64,000 bases of DNA. Origin: Bordetella genomosp. 9 (lineage in GTDB: Bacteria; Pseudomonadota; Gammaproteobacteria; Burkholderiales; Burkholderiaceae_B). The stretch spans positions 3,348,001 to 3,412,000 of the forward strand of contig NZ_CP021109.1 in NCBI RefSeq assembly GCF_002119725.1, in the 5' to 3' direction. Below the pieces are notes generated by a model. It was not told the DNA's origin. It did not search any database and was given only the letters and a program-made list of their open reading frames with translations. This document shows, in pieces, positions 25,127 to 34,568 of the stretch. Each line of letters begins with the position of its first letter. Position 1 is the stretch's first letter. Both the position numbers and the translations under genes were made by a program.

Positions 25127-27490
25127 TCACTCCGCCAGCACAGCCAGGATCCTGCGCGTGATCTCGTCGATACCGAAGGGCTTGGTGACCAATTCCATGT
25201 CGGTATCGCGCAAACCGTCGCTTTGCGCCAGGCTTTGGGCGTAACCCGTCATCAGGATCACTTTCAGGTCGGGGTGCACCGTACGCGCCTCCTGCACCAT
25301 GCGCCGCCCGTCCATTCCGGGCAGGCCGATATCGCTGATGACGAGCTGGATGCTGGGGGTGTCCTTGAGAATCCGCAATCCCGACAAACCGTCAGCGGCT
25401 TCCACGACGCGGCACTGCTGCTCCTGCAGCACCTCTACCAGAAGATCGCGTACGCGCGGGTCGTCCTCCACCACCAGGACGAGCGGGTGCCGGGCCGCCA
25501 CGCCCACCGGCGCGGGCGCCTCTTCCTCGACATCCTCGTCCTCGCGCAGCGATCCGCTGTAGCGCGGCAGGTACAGACGCACGGCCGTGCCCTCGCCCGG
25601 CCGGCTATCCAGCTCGGTATAGCCGCCGGACTGCCTGACGAAGCCGTACACCATGGAAAGCCCCAGGCCCGTACCCTCCCCCTGCGGCTTCGTACTGAAA
25701 AACGGCTCGAAGGCTTTGGCCGCGACGTCCGGCGGCATGCCGACACCGGTGTCCGACACGCACAGGCAGACGTACTCGCCCGCCGTCAGGATGACGGCGT
25801 TGGCAACAGAGATATTGTCAAGGTCGGTATTGCGCGTGGTGATGGTCAGCCGGCCGCCGTCGGGCATGGCGTCGCGCGCGTTGATCACCAGGTTCAGGAT
25901 GGCATTCTCGAGCTGATGCGGATCGCACAGGACGTTCCACAGTCCATCCTGGAGATCCACGGCCAATGCGATTTTCTCGCCCAGGGTCCTCTCGAACAGA
26001 TCCGTCAGCGACTGGATCAGGACATTCGGCTGTGTCGGCTTGGGCGCCAGCGGCTGGCGCCGCGAAAAAGCCAGCAGGCGGTGAGTGAGCGCGGCGGCCC
26101 GCTTGGCGGACTCCATCGCCATGTCGCTATAGCGCGTGATATCGACCAGCATGCCGCGCTCGGCGCGCTTCTGCATCAATTGCAGCGAGCCGATGATGCC
26201 GGTCAGCAGGTTATTGAAGTCGTGCGCGATACCGCCGGTGAGCTGTCCCACGGCCTCCATTTTCTGCGCCTGCCGCAAGGCTTCCTGGGCCAATTCCAGT
26301 TCCGCCGTCGCTTCGTTCTCGGCGGTAACGTCCTGGGCCACCGCGTGGATCAGCCCATCGCCGGGCACCGCCGTCCAGGACAGAGTTCGGTAGGTGCCGT
26401 CGCGGTGACGGCATTCGCACACGAAACGCGAGGTGGCGTGCCCTCGGTGCAGACGGTTCAGCTGGCTTTGCGCAATGGCGAGATAGTCCGGGTGCACGAG
26501 CCCCAGGATGTTGTTGCCCAGCAGCTCCTCGTGCTTCCACCCCAGCCGCTCCGTCCAAGCGGGGTTGGCGTCCAGGACATAGCCGTCGAAATCGGTGACG
26601 ACCATCAGGTCGTTCGCCAGCTGCCAGGTGCGGTCGCGCTCGGCCTTGCCCCGCGCCACCTCGTTCAGCAGCAGCTTCTGGCTGCGCCGCAGGTCGTTGC
26701 GCGCGGCCACCACCAGATCGATGTCGAAGGCAAGGATCAGCCAGCCCGTCCTTTGACCCTCTTCCTCGATGGGGGCGGCCCGCGCCATGAACCAGCGCCA
26801 GCTATTGTCGGCGGCGCACCGGAAGCGGATCTCCAGCTCGCACCCCACACCGGTGGCCAGGGCAACGCGCCAGGCTTCCTTGACCTGCTCGCGCTCCTCG
26901 GGATGGATCGTCTCAGTCCAGTCTCCCTGCGCCGGCCCCGTCCCGTCGCGTCCCGTGTAGCGCGCCCAATAGGGGCTCGCGTAGATGATGCGGCCGGCCG
27001 TGTCGGCGAAAAACGTCATCTGGGGAGAGCTTTCCACCAGCGCCCGGAATCGCGCATCGGTCGCGCGGGCCCGGGTCTCGGCAAGATGCTGTTCGGTGCG
27101 GTCGCGCACCACTTTCAGGTAGCCGATGTGCTGGCCGGTGCGATCGTCCTCGAAGCGCATGGTGAGACCGGAGCACCACAGCCTCGTACCATCCTTGCGC
27201 AGGTGCCAGCGCTCATCCTCGCACCGCCCTTCGCGTTGCGCCTGCTCCGCCTCTTGCACGTGGGCGCCCTGTTCGCGATCCTCTTCGACGAAGATGAGGC
27301 TGCTCAACATGCCGATGGCTTCATTCTCGCTCCAGCCGAACAGCGTCTGCGCGCCGGCATTCCAACTGGTGATCCGCAGGTCGAGATCCATGGTCAGAAT
27401 GGCGAAATCCGTGGCGCTCTTGAGCAGGGCCCGGGCGACACGGTCGGTCGCTTCCACGCGCTTGCGTCGCTCGCTTCTGGCCTGGCTCAT
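25127..27490 (-). CDS. PAS-domain hybrid sensor histidine kinase
   Basis: A 787-residue hybrid kinase with no membrane helix. Three PAS domains occupy about 20-135, 145-260 and 290-390. A coiled segment leads to HisKA with LTGGIAHDFNNLLTGIIG (His423) and an ATPase domain with NLVINARDAMPDGG, SDTGVGMP and GEGTGLGLSMVYGFV. A C-terminal receiver has VVEDDPRVRDLL, Asp720 in VISDIGLPGMDG and VTKPFG. GGAGG precedes ATG 27490. No response regulator with a DNA-binding domain is adjacent, so phosphate probably passes to a distant partner. The signal is unknown; PAS domains suggest a cytosolic redox or small-molecule cue. Confidence 0.92.
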   Translation of the reverse strand: MSQARSERRKRVEATDRVARALLKSATDFAILTMDLDLRITSWNAGAQTLFGWSENEAIGMLSSLIFVEEDREQGAHVQEAEQAQREGRCEDERWHLRKDGTRLWCSGLTMRFEDDRTGQHIGYLKVVRDRTEQHLAETRARATDARFRALVESSPQMTFFADTAGRIIYASPYWARYTGRDGTGPAQGDWTETIHPEEREQVKEAWRVALATGVGCELEIRFRCAADNSWRWFMARAAPIEEEGQRTGWLILAFDIDLVVAARNDLRRSQKLLLNEVARGKAERDRTWQLANDLMVVTDFDGYVLDANPAWTERLGWKHEELLGNNILGLVHPDYLAIAQSQLNRLHRGHATSRFVCECRHRDGTYRTLSWTAVPGDGLIHAVAQDVTAENEATAELELAQEALRQAQKMEAVGQLTGGIAHDFNNLLTGIIGSLQLMQKRAERGMLVDITRYSDMAMESAKRAAALTHRLLAFSRRQPLAPKPTQPNVLIQSLTDLFERTLGEKIALAVDLQDGLWNVLCDPHQLENAILNLVINARDAMPDGGRLTITTRNTDLDNISVANAVILTAGEYVCLCVSDTGVGMPPDVAAKAFEPFFSTKPQGEGTGLGLSMVYGFVRQSGGYTELDSRPGEGTAVRLYLPRYSGSLREDEDVEEEAPAPVGVAARHPLVLVVEDDPRVRDLLVEVLQEQQCRVVEAADGLSGLRILKDTPSIQLVISDIGLPGMDGRRMVQEARTVHPDLKVILMTGYAQSLAQSDGLRDTDMELVTKPFGIDEITRRILAVLAE

Positions 27491-27691
27491 GAGTGCCTCC
27501 GACGGCGTTCGCTCTTGCGGAAGCAAATATTCTGCCGTCCTGTTGAAGAGAAAGGCAAGCCGGATCGCTCCCTATGGATGGCCCGGCAGTCCATCACGGC
27601 GATGAACCGCGCCGCGCTCACCGTTGGTAGCAAGTGCGAAGCGCAAACGGCGGTAACTTCAGCAAACACCGTAGCCCGTGGAGAGGACGAC

Positions 27692-27949
27692 ATGGAAGCC
27701 GATAAGGAAGTCGTGGTGGATGGGCACCGCGTGTTTTGCAGGATCACCAGGCAGGGCGAACGGAGCTATTCCGTGGTCATCGCGACGTCGCGGCAGGACA
27801 GCCTCGATCGGCCCGCACAACTGCTGTGGCGCGCGGCCGCCACGCAGAACTTCGACTCGCGCGAGGACGCCGAACGCCACGCCCGGTACGTGCTCCTTGG
27901 AATCTGCGCCGTCAAACAGGACGGCGAACCGGTTCTTTCCGTCACTTGA
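27692..27949 (+). CDS. Small conserved-looking hypothetical protein
   Basis: An 85-residue soluble protein preceded by GAGAGGACGAC. It has alternating charged and hydrophobic residues (VVVDGHRVFCRITRQGERSYSVVI) and a C-terminal RHARYVLLGICAVKQDG, suggesting a compact alpha/beta fold. No membrane segment or catalytic motif is visible and I do not recognise the family. It is divergent from the hybrid kinase gene and 153 bases before ctaD. Confidence 0.6.
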   Translation: MEADKEVVVDGHRVFCRITRQGERSYSVVIATSRQDSLDRPAQLLWRAAATQNFDSREDAERHARYVLLGICAVKQDGEPVLSVT

Positions 27950-28041
27950 ACATTGCGGGGAACGCATTTCGCGCTGAACCGCGAGCCGCAGCCCGGCCAG
28001 TCCCGATCGTCGCATCCCGGTATGCGGGTTGCTGCCGGCCT

Positions 28042-28069
28042 CGCCTGAATCCGCGTCCTGATTCAGGCG
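28042..28069. repeat. Inverted repeat upstream of ctaD
   Basis: CGCCTGAAT and ATTCAGGCG form perfect 9-base arms around a 10-base loop, 33 bases before the ctaD start. There is no U-run. It may be an operator, an mRNA hairpin or a weak terminator of the small upstream gene. Confidence 0.4.
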
Positions 28070-28102
28070 CGCGGCGCATGCAGGCGATCCAGGGAGACGG
28101 GA

Positions 28103-29713
28103 ATGAGCAGCTACACACCGGGCCGCGAAGGGGTCTTGCCCGCCCCTGGTCACGAGGAAGAACACGGACACGCCATGCCGCACGGCTGGCGCCGATGGCT
28201 ACTGGCGACGAACCACAAGGACATCGGCACGATGTACCTGATTTTCTCGTTCGTCATGCTGATCGAGGGCGGCGTGTTGGCCCTGCTGATCCGGACGGAA
28301 TTGTTCGAGCCGGGCATCCAGTTTTTCCAACCCGAGTTGTTCAACCAGTTCACGACGATGCACGGGCTGGTGATGATCTTCGGCGCCATCATGCCGGCCT
28401 TTGTCGGTTTCGCGAACTGGATGGTGCCATTGCAGGTGGGCGCGGCCGACATGGCCTTCGCCCGCATGAACAACTTCAGCTTCTGGCTGCTGCCGGTCGG
28501 CGCCATACTGCTTACCGCATCGTTCTTCGTGCCGGGCGGCGCCACCGCCGCCGGATGGACCATATACGCGCCCCTGTCCGAACAGATGGGGCCCGGCATG
28601 GATATGGCCATCTTCGCGATCCACGTGATGGGCGCATCGTCCATCATGGGGGCGATCAACGTCATCGTCACCATTCTGAACCTGCGCGCGCCGGGCATGA
28701 CGCTGATGAAGATGCCCCTTTTCTGCTGGTCCTGGATGATCACGGCCTTCCTGCTGCTGGGCATCATGCCGGTGCTGGCCGCCACCGTCACCATGGTGCT
28801 CACCGACAGGCACTTCGGCACCGACTTCTTCAATGCCGCCGCGGGCGGAGATCCCGTACTGTTCCAGCACCTGTTCTGGTTCTTCGGCCATCCCGAGGTG
28901 TACGTGATGATCCTGCCGGCATTCGGGATCATTTCTTCGGTGGTGCCGACGTTCTCGCGCAAGCAATTGTTCGGCTATGCCTCCATGGTGTACGCCATGG
29001 CGGCCATCGCCGTGCTGTCCTTCATCGTCTGGGCGCACCACATGTTCGCCACCGGCATGCCGGTGACCGGACAGTTGTACTTCATGTACGCCACCATGCT
29101 GATCTCCGTGCCGACCGGGGTGAAGGTGTTCAATTGGACCGCCACCATGTGGCGCGGATCGCTCAGTTTGGAAACGCCGATGCTCTTCGCGATCGGCTTC
29201 ATCTGGGTCTTCACCATCGGGGGATTCACTGGACTGATCCTGTCCATGGCGCCGATCGACATACAGGTGCATGACACGTACTACGTCGTCGCGCACTTTC
29301 ATTACGTGCTCGTGGCGGGGTCGCTGTTCGCGCTATTCGCGGGCGCCTATTACTGGGTTCCCAAGTGGACCGGCTACATGTACAACGAACGTTTGGGGCA
29401 GATTCATTTTTGGTTCACGCTGATTTCCTTCAACGTGGCCTTCTTCCCCATGCATTTCCTCGGTCTGGCCGGCATGCCGCGCCGCTATGTGGACTACGCC
29501 GCGCAGTTCACGACGTGGCACCAGGTCGCGACCATCGGCGCCTGGTGGTTCGGGCTGAGCCAGTTCATCTTCCTCGTCGCCATGCTGCGCTGCTACGCCG
29601 GCAAGGGCCGCCGGGTCGAGGCCCGTCCCTGGGAAGGCGCGGAAGGGCTCGAATGGACCGTGCCGTCGCCGGCGCCTTTCCATACCTTCGAGACGCCGCC
29701 GGAGGTGAAGTAA
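28103..29713 (+). CDS. ctaD: Cytochrome c oxidase subunit I
   Basis: A 536-residue, 12-helix catalytic subunit of a heme-copper oxidase that reduces O2 to water and pumps protons. All metal ligands are present: His87 (TMHGLV) and His400 for low-spin heme, His398 for the high-spin heme, and His263, His312 and His313 for CuB. The cross-linked Tyr is at 267 and the proton-path Glu at 265, in HPEVY, marking the A1 family. No subunit II, III or assembly gene is adjacent; only a DUF2244 gene follows. It would need subunits encoded elsewhere. A quinol oxidase subunit I is less likely given the length. Confidence 0.9.
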   Translation: MSSYTPGREGVLPAPGHEEEHGHAMPHGWRRWLLATNHKDIGTMYLIFSFVMLIEGGVLALLIRTELFEPGIQFFQPELFNQFTTMHGLVMIFGAIMPAFVGFANWMVPLQVGAADMAFARMNNFSFWLLPVGAILLTASFFVPGGATAAGWTIYAPLSEQMGPGMDMAIFAIHVMGASSIMGAINVIVTILNLRAPGMTLMKMPLFCWSWMITAFLLLGIMPVLAATVTMVLTDRHFGTDFFNAAAGGDPVLFQHLFWFFGHPEVYVMILPAFGIISSVVPTFSRKQLFGYASMVYAMAAIAVLSFIVWAHHMFATGMPVTGQLYFMYATMLISVPTGVKVFNWTATMWRGSLSLETPMLFAIGFIWVFTIGGFTGLILSMAPIDIQVHDTYYVVAHFHYVLVAGSLFALFAGAYYWVPKWTGYMYNERLGQIHFWFTLISFNVAFFPMHFLGLAGMPRRYVDYAAQFTTWHQVATIGAWWFGLSQFIFLVAMLRCYAGKGRRVEARPWEGAEGLEWTVPSPAPFHTFETPPEVK

Positions 29714-29724
29714 GGCGGGGCATC

Positions 29725-30252
29725 ATGAGAGACCAGCGCCTGCGCCACGAAGACGGCATTTCGGCCTCGCCGCCGCGCACGGGCGGCTGGGACGGAGTCG
29801 GCCGCCCTTCGCGCCGGCCCCGCGTCTGGCGCCTGAAGCGCAACTGCGCCCTGCTGCCGTCGCAGTACCTGGCCAGCATCGCCCTGCTGATGGGCCTGTC
29901 CGCTGCGGTGGCGATCTCCTGCTGGATACGCGGGCTTTGGGTCGTACCCATCTTTTCCTGCGTCGAATTGACGGCGATCGGCATGGCCGCGTTCATCTAT
30001 GCGCGCCACGCCGTCGACGGGGAGATCGTGACCTTGACGGAGGACGGGCGGCTGCGCGTCGAGGTTGACCGCGGCCTCCTGCATAGCGCCTACGTATTCG
30101 AACCCGGCCGCGTGCGCCTGATCCGCACGGCGGCGGAGCCGGGCCGCCTATGGCTGTGCCACGGCAGCACGCGCATTGAGCTATGCCGCTACGTGCAGGA
30201 ATCCGTTGCCCAGGCCTTCGAGGCGGATCTGCGAAGGGCTTTGCTTTCGTAG
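29725..30252 (+). CDS. DUF2244 membrane protein
   Basis: A 175-residue protein with two adjacent membrane helices at about 54-90 (SIALLMGLSAAVAISCW, then VVPIFSCVELTAIGMAAFIYARH) followed by a cytoplasmic beta-rich domain. The pattern matches DUF2244 proteins, often encoded beside cytochrome oxidase genes and of unknown function. It starts 11 bases after ctaD with GGCGGGG upstream, so it is in the same transcript. A role in oxidase assembly or stability is inference from position. Confidence 0.8.
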   Translation: MRDQRLRHEDGISASPPRTGGWDGVGRPSRRPRVWRLKRNCALLPSQYLASIALLMGLSAAVAISCWIRGLWVVPIFSCVELTAIGMAAFIYARHAVDGEIVTLTEDGRLRVEVDRGLLHSAYVFEPGRVRLIRTAAEPGRLWLCHGSTRIELCRYVQESVAQAFEADLRRALLS

Positions 30253-30376
30253 GTGCATGCGCGGCGCGGCCGGGGTTCCTGGGACCTTTCATGTCGGACG
30301 CACGTACGTCCCGACGACCGCTGAAAAACTTGGGGCAACGACGAAATCGCCAGCCTATTCTCGGTTCGAGCGGCCG

Positions 30377-30763
30377 ATGAACGTTCTTCTGGACACCCGC
30401 ATCGCACTGTGGGCGATCACGGATAGCAAGGCGCTGCCCGCCGGTTCGCGGGAATTGATTTCCGACCGCGATGTCACGATTTGGGGCAACGCCGCCAACA
30501 TCTGGGAGATCGCGATCAAGCATGCGCTACGCCCCAAAGACATGCCGGTCTCCGGACACGACGCCTGGCGGTTTTTCCACGAAGCCGGCTATCAGATGCT
30601 CGCGGTGAACGCGTCACATGCAGCACATGTGGAAAGACTCCCACAGCATCATCAGGATCCTTTCGATCGGATCCTCGTTGCGCAAGCATTGGTGGAGCCC
30701 CTGCGTTTGCTTACGCACGACAAAAAGGTGGCGCTCTACGGCGAGTCCATTATTCTCGTCTGA
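30377..30763 (+). CDS. PIN-domain toxin (VapC-like), no visible antitoxin
   Basis: A 128-residue ribonuclease-like toxin. The four acidic metal ligands are in place: Asp6 (LLDTRIALW), Glu44 (NIWEIAIKH), Asp97 (DPFDRILVAQAL) and Asp115 (LLTHDKKV). VapC toxins cut tRNA or rRNA and are held by a small antitoxin, usually encoded just upstream with overlap. Only 124 bases lie between the DUF2244 gene and this ATG. They contain a 29-codon frame (30291-30380) whose stop overlaps this start as ATGA but which resembles no known antitoxin. The toxin may be orphaned, silent or paired elsewhere. Confidence 0.82.
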   Translation: MNVLLDTRIALWAITDSKALPAGSRELISDRDVTIWGNAANIWEIAIKHALRPKDMPVSGHDAWRFFHEAGYQMLAVNASHAAHVERLPQHHQDPFDRILVAQALVEPLRLLTHDKKVALYGESIILV

Positions 30764-30850
30764 CGCCGGCGGGTCCTTGCCACGGATTCATGCCGTGCGC
30801 GTAGACGCGAACGCGGCATCCCGCTCGAGGATTGAGACGATCGCGAGAAA

Positions 30851-30886
30851 ACAAAAACCCGCATAGCGTTACGCTGTGCGGGTTTT
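30851..30886 (-). terminator. Rho-independent terminator after tRNA-Ser
   Basis: Arms CCCGCATAGCG (30858-30868) and CGCTGTGCGGG (30872-30882), with one wobble pair, enclose a 3-base loop. A-runs on the left and T-runs on the right make it usable in both directions. It lies 32 bases past the tRNA-Ser 3' end and also follows the PIN-toxin gene. Confidence 0.8.
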
Positions 30887-30917
30887 CTGCGATGCGGACC
30901 AAGCCTGTGCGAGCTCT

Positions 30918-31010
30918 TGGCGGAGACGGTGGGATTCGAACCCACGATGCAGTTTTTGGCCACATACTCCCTTAGCAGGGGAGCCCCTTCAGCCTCTCGG
31001 GCACGTCTCC
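30918..31010 (-). tRNA. tRNA-Ser (anticodon GCT)
   Basis: A 93-base class II tRNA on the minus strand. The acceptor GGAGACG pairs with CGTCTCC, the anticodon stem-loop is CTCCCCTGCTAAGGGAG, a long variable arm follows, the T arm has GGTTCGAATCC, and CCA is encoded (30920-30918). The anticodon GCT (30974-30976) reads AGC/AGU serine codons. It lies downstream of lysC. Confidence 0.97.
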
Positions 31011-31181
31011 GAAGAATTGGCGATTCTAGCACAAAGATGAGCGGTCTTGCTGTCATCCGGGCCTCGCAGCGGCGGGGCGCCGGGCGGGAACACCGGATGA
31101 AAACGCCCGCGCAGCCGCCCTGCTGGCCGGACCGCCTTGTCCCAGGCGGGCCCGCAGCGCGACCGGCGGACCGCGGCGCAG

Positions 31182-32447
31182 TTACACCTTTTCGCCGGGC
31201 ACCTGGTCCAGCTCGAAGGCCTTATGCAGCGCGCGCACGGCCAGTTCCATGTACTTGTCCTCGATGATCACCGAGGTCTTGATTTCGCTCGTGCTGATCA
31301 TCTGGATGTTGATGCCTTCCTTGGACAGGGTCTGGAACATCAGGCTCGCCACGCCGACGTGCGACCGCATGCCGATGCCGACGATGGACACCTTGCATAC
31401 CTTGTCGTCGGTCACGAGTTCACGCGCGTTCACGGCGGGGATGACGTCGCGCTTCAGGACCTCGATGGTGCGCAGGAATTCGTTGCGGTTGACGGTGAAG
31501 GAGAAATCCGTGGTGCCGGCAACCGACTGGTTCTGCACGATCATGTCGACGTCGATGTTGGCGGCGGCGACCGGGCCCAGGATGGAATAGGCGATGCCCG
31601 GCTTGTCGGGCACGGCCAGCAGGGTGATCTTGGCTTCGTCGCGGCTGAAGGCGATGCCGGAGACAACGGCGGCTTCCATTTTTTCGTCTTCCTCAAAGGT
31701 AATCAGCGTGCCCGAGCGCATTTCCTCGTCGAGCGGAATCAGGGGGTCGGTCAGCGAGGACAGCACGCGCGTCGGCACGCGGTACTTGCCGGCGAACTCG
31801 ACGGAACGGATCTGCAGGACCTTGGAGCCCAGCGAAGCCATCTCCAGCATTTCTTCGAAGGACACGACCGGCATGCGGCGCGCTTCGGGAACCACCCGCG
31901 GGTCGGTGGTGTAGACGCCATCCACGTCGGTGTAGATCAGGCATTCGTCGGCCTTGATGGCCGCGGCCACGGCGACAGCGGAAGTGTCGGATCCGCCACG
32001 GCCGAGCGTGGTGATGTTGCCCTCGCCGTCCACGCCCTGGAAGCCGGTGACGATGACCACGCGGCCCGCGTCCAGGTCGGCCCGGATGCGCTTGTCGTCG
32101 ATGGAGGTGATGCGGGCCTTGGTGTAGGAAGCGTCGGTGCGGACAGGCACCTGCCAGCCGGCGTAGCTGCGCGCGGGCACGCCTTCGGCCTGCAAGGCCA
32201 CCGCCAGCAGACCGCTGGACGCCTGTTCCCCCGTGGCGGCGATCATGTCCAGTTCGCGGCCGTCCGGCTGCGGCGTGATTTCCCGCGCCAGACCGAGCAG
32301 ACGGTTGGTCTCGCCCGCCATCGCGGAAGGCACGACCACGACTTTGTGGCCGGCGGCATGCCACTTCGCGACGCGGCGCGCCACGTTCTTGATGCGCTCG
32401 ACCGAGCCCATCGAGGTACCGCCATACTTATGAACGATCAGGGACAT
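31182..32447 (-). CDS. lysC: Aspartate kinase
   Basis: A 421-residue enzyme that phosphorylates aspartate, the first step to lysine, threonine, methionine and diaminopimelate. The kinase domain begins VHKYGGTSMGSVERI and has VTGFQGVDGEGNITTLGRGGSDTSAVA. Two C-terminal ACT domains (about 270-421) are the usual feedback sites. The start at 32447 gives the standard N-terminus. It is the last protein gene of a minus-strand run (cysS, glycosylase, accA, tilS, lysC) and shares the window with dapA, a later enzyme of the pathway. Confidence 0.97.
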   Translation of the reverse strand: MSLIVHKYGGTSMGSVERIKNVARRVAKWHAAGHKVVVVPSAMAGETNRLLGLAREITPQPDGRELDMIAATGEQASSGLLAVALQAEGVPARSYAGWQVPVRTDASYTKARITSIDDKRIRADLDAGRVVIVTGFQGVDGEGNITTLGRGGSDTSAVAVAAAIKADECLIYTDVDGVYTTDPRVVPEARRMPVVSFEEMLEMASLGSKVLQIRSVEFAGKYRVPTRVLSSLTDPLIPLDEEMRSGTLITFEEDEKMEAAVVSGIAFSRDEAKITLLAVPDKPGIAYSILGPVAAANIDVDMIVQNQSVAGTTDFSFTVNRNEFLRTIEVLKRDVIPAVNARELVTDDKVCKVSIVGIGMRSHVGVASLMFQTLSKEGINIQMISTSEIKTSVIIEDKYMELAVRALHKAFELDQVPGEKV

Positions 32448-32501
32448 CTCGTACTCTGGCTGGAAATCTGCCGTCACGGCCGGCAGGCAAAGCTGGGTAT
32501 T

Positions 32502-33536
32502 TTAACGTGGCGTTGCAAAAACGCGCCCGCGGACCACGCGCACACAGTGCCCGCCGTGGTTCCAGGCCAACTGACGGTCGTGTCCCAGACTGTGCAGCTG
32601 CCGCAATTGGCGCAGCAGTTCGGCCAGCCGGGCTTCCGTCGGCATGCGAGCGCCCTGTTGCGCCAGCCAGCAGCGCAGCACCTGCGCCTGGCGCGGTGCC
32701 GACAGCTGGCGCCAACGGGCGAGCGAAAAGCTGCCGTCCTGGGCGGACGGGTCGAGCGATGCCAGGTCCTGGCGGGCAACCTCGTCCAGGATGCTGGCCG
32801 TTTCCTCGGCCAGGCGCGCGTGACGCGCGAGAATGCCCTGCCACCCGGGCCAGCGGGCGTCCAGGACGGGAACCAGACGTTTGCGGACGGCGGCGCGGGT
32901 GTAGCGGTCGTCCGCATTGGAAGGATCGTCCACGGGCGACCAGCCGTGGCGGGCTGCGTAGTCCGCCGCCGCGGCCCGCACGACGGCGCGAGGCACGTCC
33001 AGCCAGGGGCGCAGATAGACGAGCCCGTCGCGTTCGGTCCTGGCGGACATGGCCGCCAGGCCGGCCGGACCCGCGCCGCGCAGCAGGCGCAGCAGGACCG
33101 TTTCGGCCTGGTCGTCGCGGTGATGGGCCAGCAGGATGTGGCGCAGCGCCAGCGCCTGCGCGGCCTGCGCGAAGGCGGCATAGCGCGCCTGACGGGCGGC
33201 GGCTTCGATGCCGACGCCGCCGTCGGCCGGCACCGTGACGCGCAGGACGTGCACCGGCGCGCCCAGGGCGTCGCCCAGCTTTCGTACACGCTGCGCCCAG
33301 TCGTCGGCCTGCTCGAACAGGCCATGGTGCACGTGCAGGAGATGCAGCGCCACGCCGCGTTCGCGAGCCGCCGCCGCGGCATGGACGGCCAGCATCGCCG
33401 AGTCGGCGCCGCCGCTGACCGCCGCCGCCACGGCGCGCACATCGTCGGGAAGCGCGGCCAGCGCGCGGCGCAACGGTGACGTCAGCGCATCCCGACCCGG
33501 GGGCAGGAAAGCGTCCGGGTCGCTGGCGGCCGCCAT
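32502..33536 (-). CDS. tilS: tRNA(Ile)-lysidine synthase
   Basis: A 344-residue ATP-dependent enzyme that converts the wobble C of the CAU-anticodon tRNA-Ile to lysidine, so that it reads AUA. The PP-loop is AAVSGGADSAMLAVHA at about 38-53. The family motif LLAHHRDDQAETVLLRLLRG follows. Length is shorter than E. coli TilS (432), meaning a reduced C-terminal domain. GGAGCGC precedes the ATG, which lies 22 bases after accA. Confidence 0.95.
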   Translation of the reverse strand: MAAASDPDAFLPPGRDALTSPLRRALAALPDDVRAVAAAVSGGADSAMLAVHAAAAARERGVALHLLHVHHGLFEQADDWAQRVRKLGDALGAPVHVLRVTVPADGGVGIEAAARQARYAAFAQAAQALALRHILLAHHRDDQAETVLLRLLRGAGPAGLAAMSARTERDGLVYLRPWLDVPRAVVRAAAADYAARHGWSPVDDPSNADDRYTRAAVRKRLVPVLDARWPGWQGILARHARLAEETASILDEVARQDLASLDPSAQDGSFSLARWRQLSAPRQAQVLRCWLAQQGARMPTEARLAELLRQLRQLHSLGHDRQLAWNHGGHCVRVVRGRVFATPR

Positions 33537-33558
33537 GATGCGCTCCGGGAGACCCCGG

Positions 33559-34524
33559 TCAGGCGCGGACTTCCTGGACGCGGCCGTACGAAGCCACGCG
33601 CTGGAGCCGCTGTTCCACGAGCTGGTCGGCCGTCATGCCGGACAACTGGCGCAGCGTGTCGCCCAGGGCGCGGCGCAGCAGGCGCGCCATGACGCGCGGG
33701 TCGCGATGCGCGCCGCCGACCGGCTCGTTGACGACACGGTCGACCAGGCCCAGGTCTTTCAGCCGCGGGGCCGTGATGCCCAGGGCTTCCGCCGCTTCCG
33801 GCGCCTTGTCCGCGCTGCGCCACAGGATGGAGGCGCAGCCTTCGGGCGAGATTACGGAGTAGGTGGCGTACTGCAGCATGAGCACCGCATTGGCGACCGC
33901 GATGGCGAGCGCGCCGCCGGATCCGCCTTCGCCGATGACCGTGGCGATGATGGGTACGCGCAATTCGGCCATGGCGTAAAGGTTATGCCCGATTGCCTCG
34001 GATTGCCCGCGCTCTTCCGCGCCGATGCCGGGATAGGCGCCGGGAGTATCGACGAAGGTGAAGACCGGGATATCGAATTTTTCCGCCAGCCGCATCAACC
34101 GCAACGCCTTCCGATAGCCCTCCGGGCGCGGCATGCCGAAGTTGCGCATGGCGCGCTCCTTCGTATCGCGGCCCTTCTGGTGGCCGATGACCATGCAGGA
34201 GGCGCCGTTGAAGCGCGCGAGCCCGCCCACGATGGACTGGTCGTCGGCGTACATGCGGTCGCCGTGCAGCTCGTGGAAGTCCGTGAAAATCTCGCGGACG
34301 TAGTCCATGGTGTACGGACGCTGCGGGTGCCGCGCGACGAGCGCGGTCTGCCAGGGCGTCAGGTTGGCGTAGATCTCCTTGGCCAGGGCCTGGCTTTTCT
34401 GCTGCAGGCGCGCGATTTCATCGGAGATGTCGACCGCGGAGTCGGCTTGCACGAAGCGCAGCTGTTCGATCTTGTTGTCGAGCTCGGCCAGCGGTTGTTC
34501 GAAATCCAGGAAGGTGTTGCGCAT
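33559..34524 (-). CDS. accA: Acetyl-CoA carboxylase carboxyltransferase subunit alpha
   Basis: A 321-residue subunit that, with AccD, transfers the carboxyl group from biotin to acetyl-CoA to make malonyl-CoA for fatty acid synthesis. Recognised by [55 protein letters not shown] and [12 protein letters not shown]. The start at 34524 is chosen to match the usual family N-terminus; an upstream ATG at 34551 would add nine residues. It sits between the glycosylase and tilS genes on one transcript. Confidence 0.97.
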   Translation of the reverse strand: MRNTFLDFEQPLAELDNKIEQLRFVQADSAVDISDEIARLQQKSQALAKEIYANLTPWQTALVARHPQRPYTMDYVREIFTDFHELHGDRMYADDQSIVGGLARFNGASCMVIGHQKGRDTKERAMRNFGMPRPEGYRKALRLMRLAEKFDIPVFTFVDTPGAYPGIGAEERGQSEAIGHNLYAMAELRVPIIATVIGEGGSGGALAIAVANAVLMLQYATYSVISPEGCASILWRSADKAPEAAEALGITAPRLKDLGLVDRVVNEPVGGAHRDPRVMARLLRRALGDTLRQLSGMTADQLVEQRLQRVASYGRVQEVRA

Positions 34525-34568
34525 GTAGATGTGGTTCCGTTGTTGGGCCATGCGGCATCGGACGCAGG

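Noticed and set aside
25091..27949. 952-codon open frame on the plus strand
   Set aside because: It is a shadow of the hybrid histidine kinase on the minus strand. Only its last 85 codons (27692-27949) look like a real gene.
30291..30380. 29-codon frame as a possible antitoxin
   Set aside because: Too short and unlike any known antitoxin. Kept only as an observation next to the PIN toxin.
31137..33479. 780-codon plus-strand open frame
   Set aside because: Antisense to lysC and tilS, both of which have full catalytic motifs. It has no ribosome site or recognisable domain.
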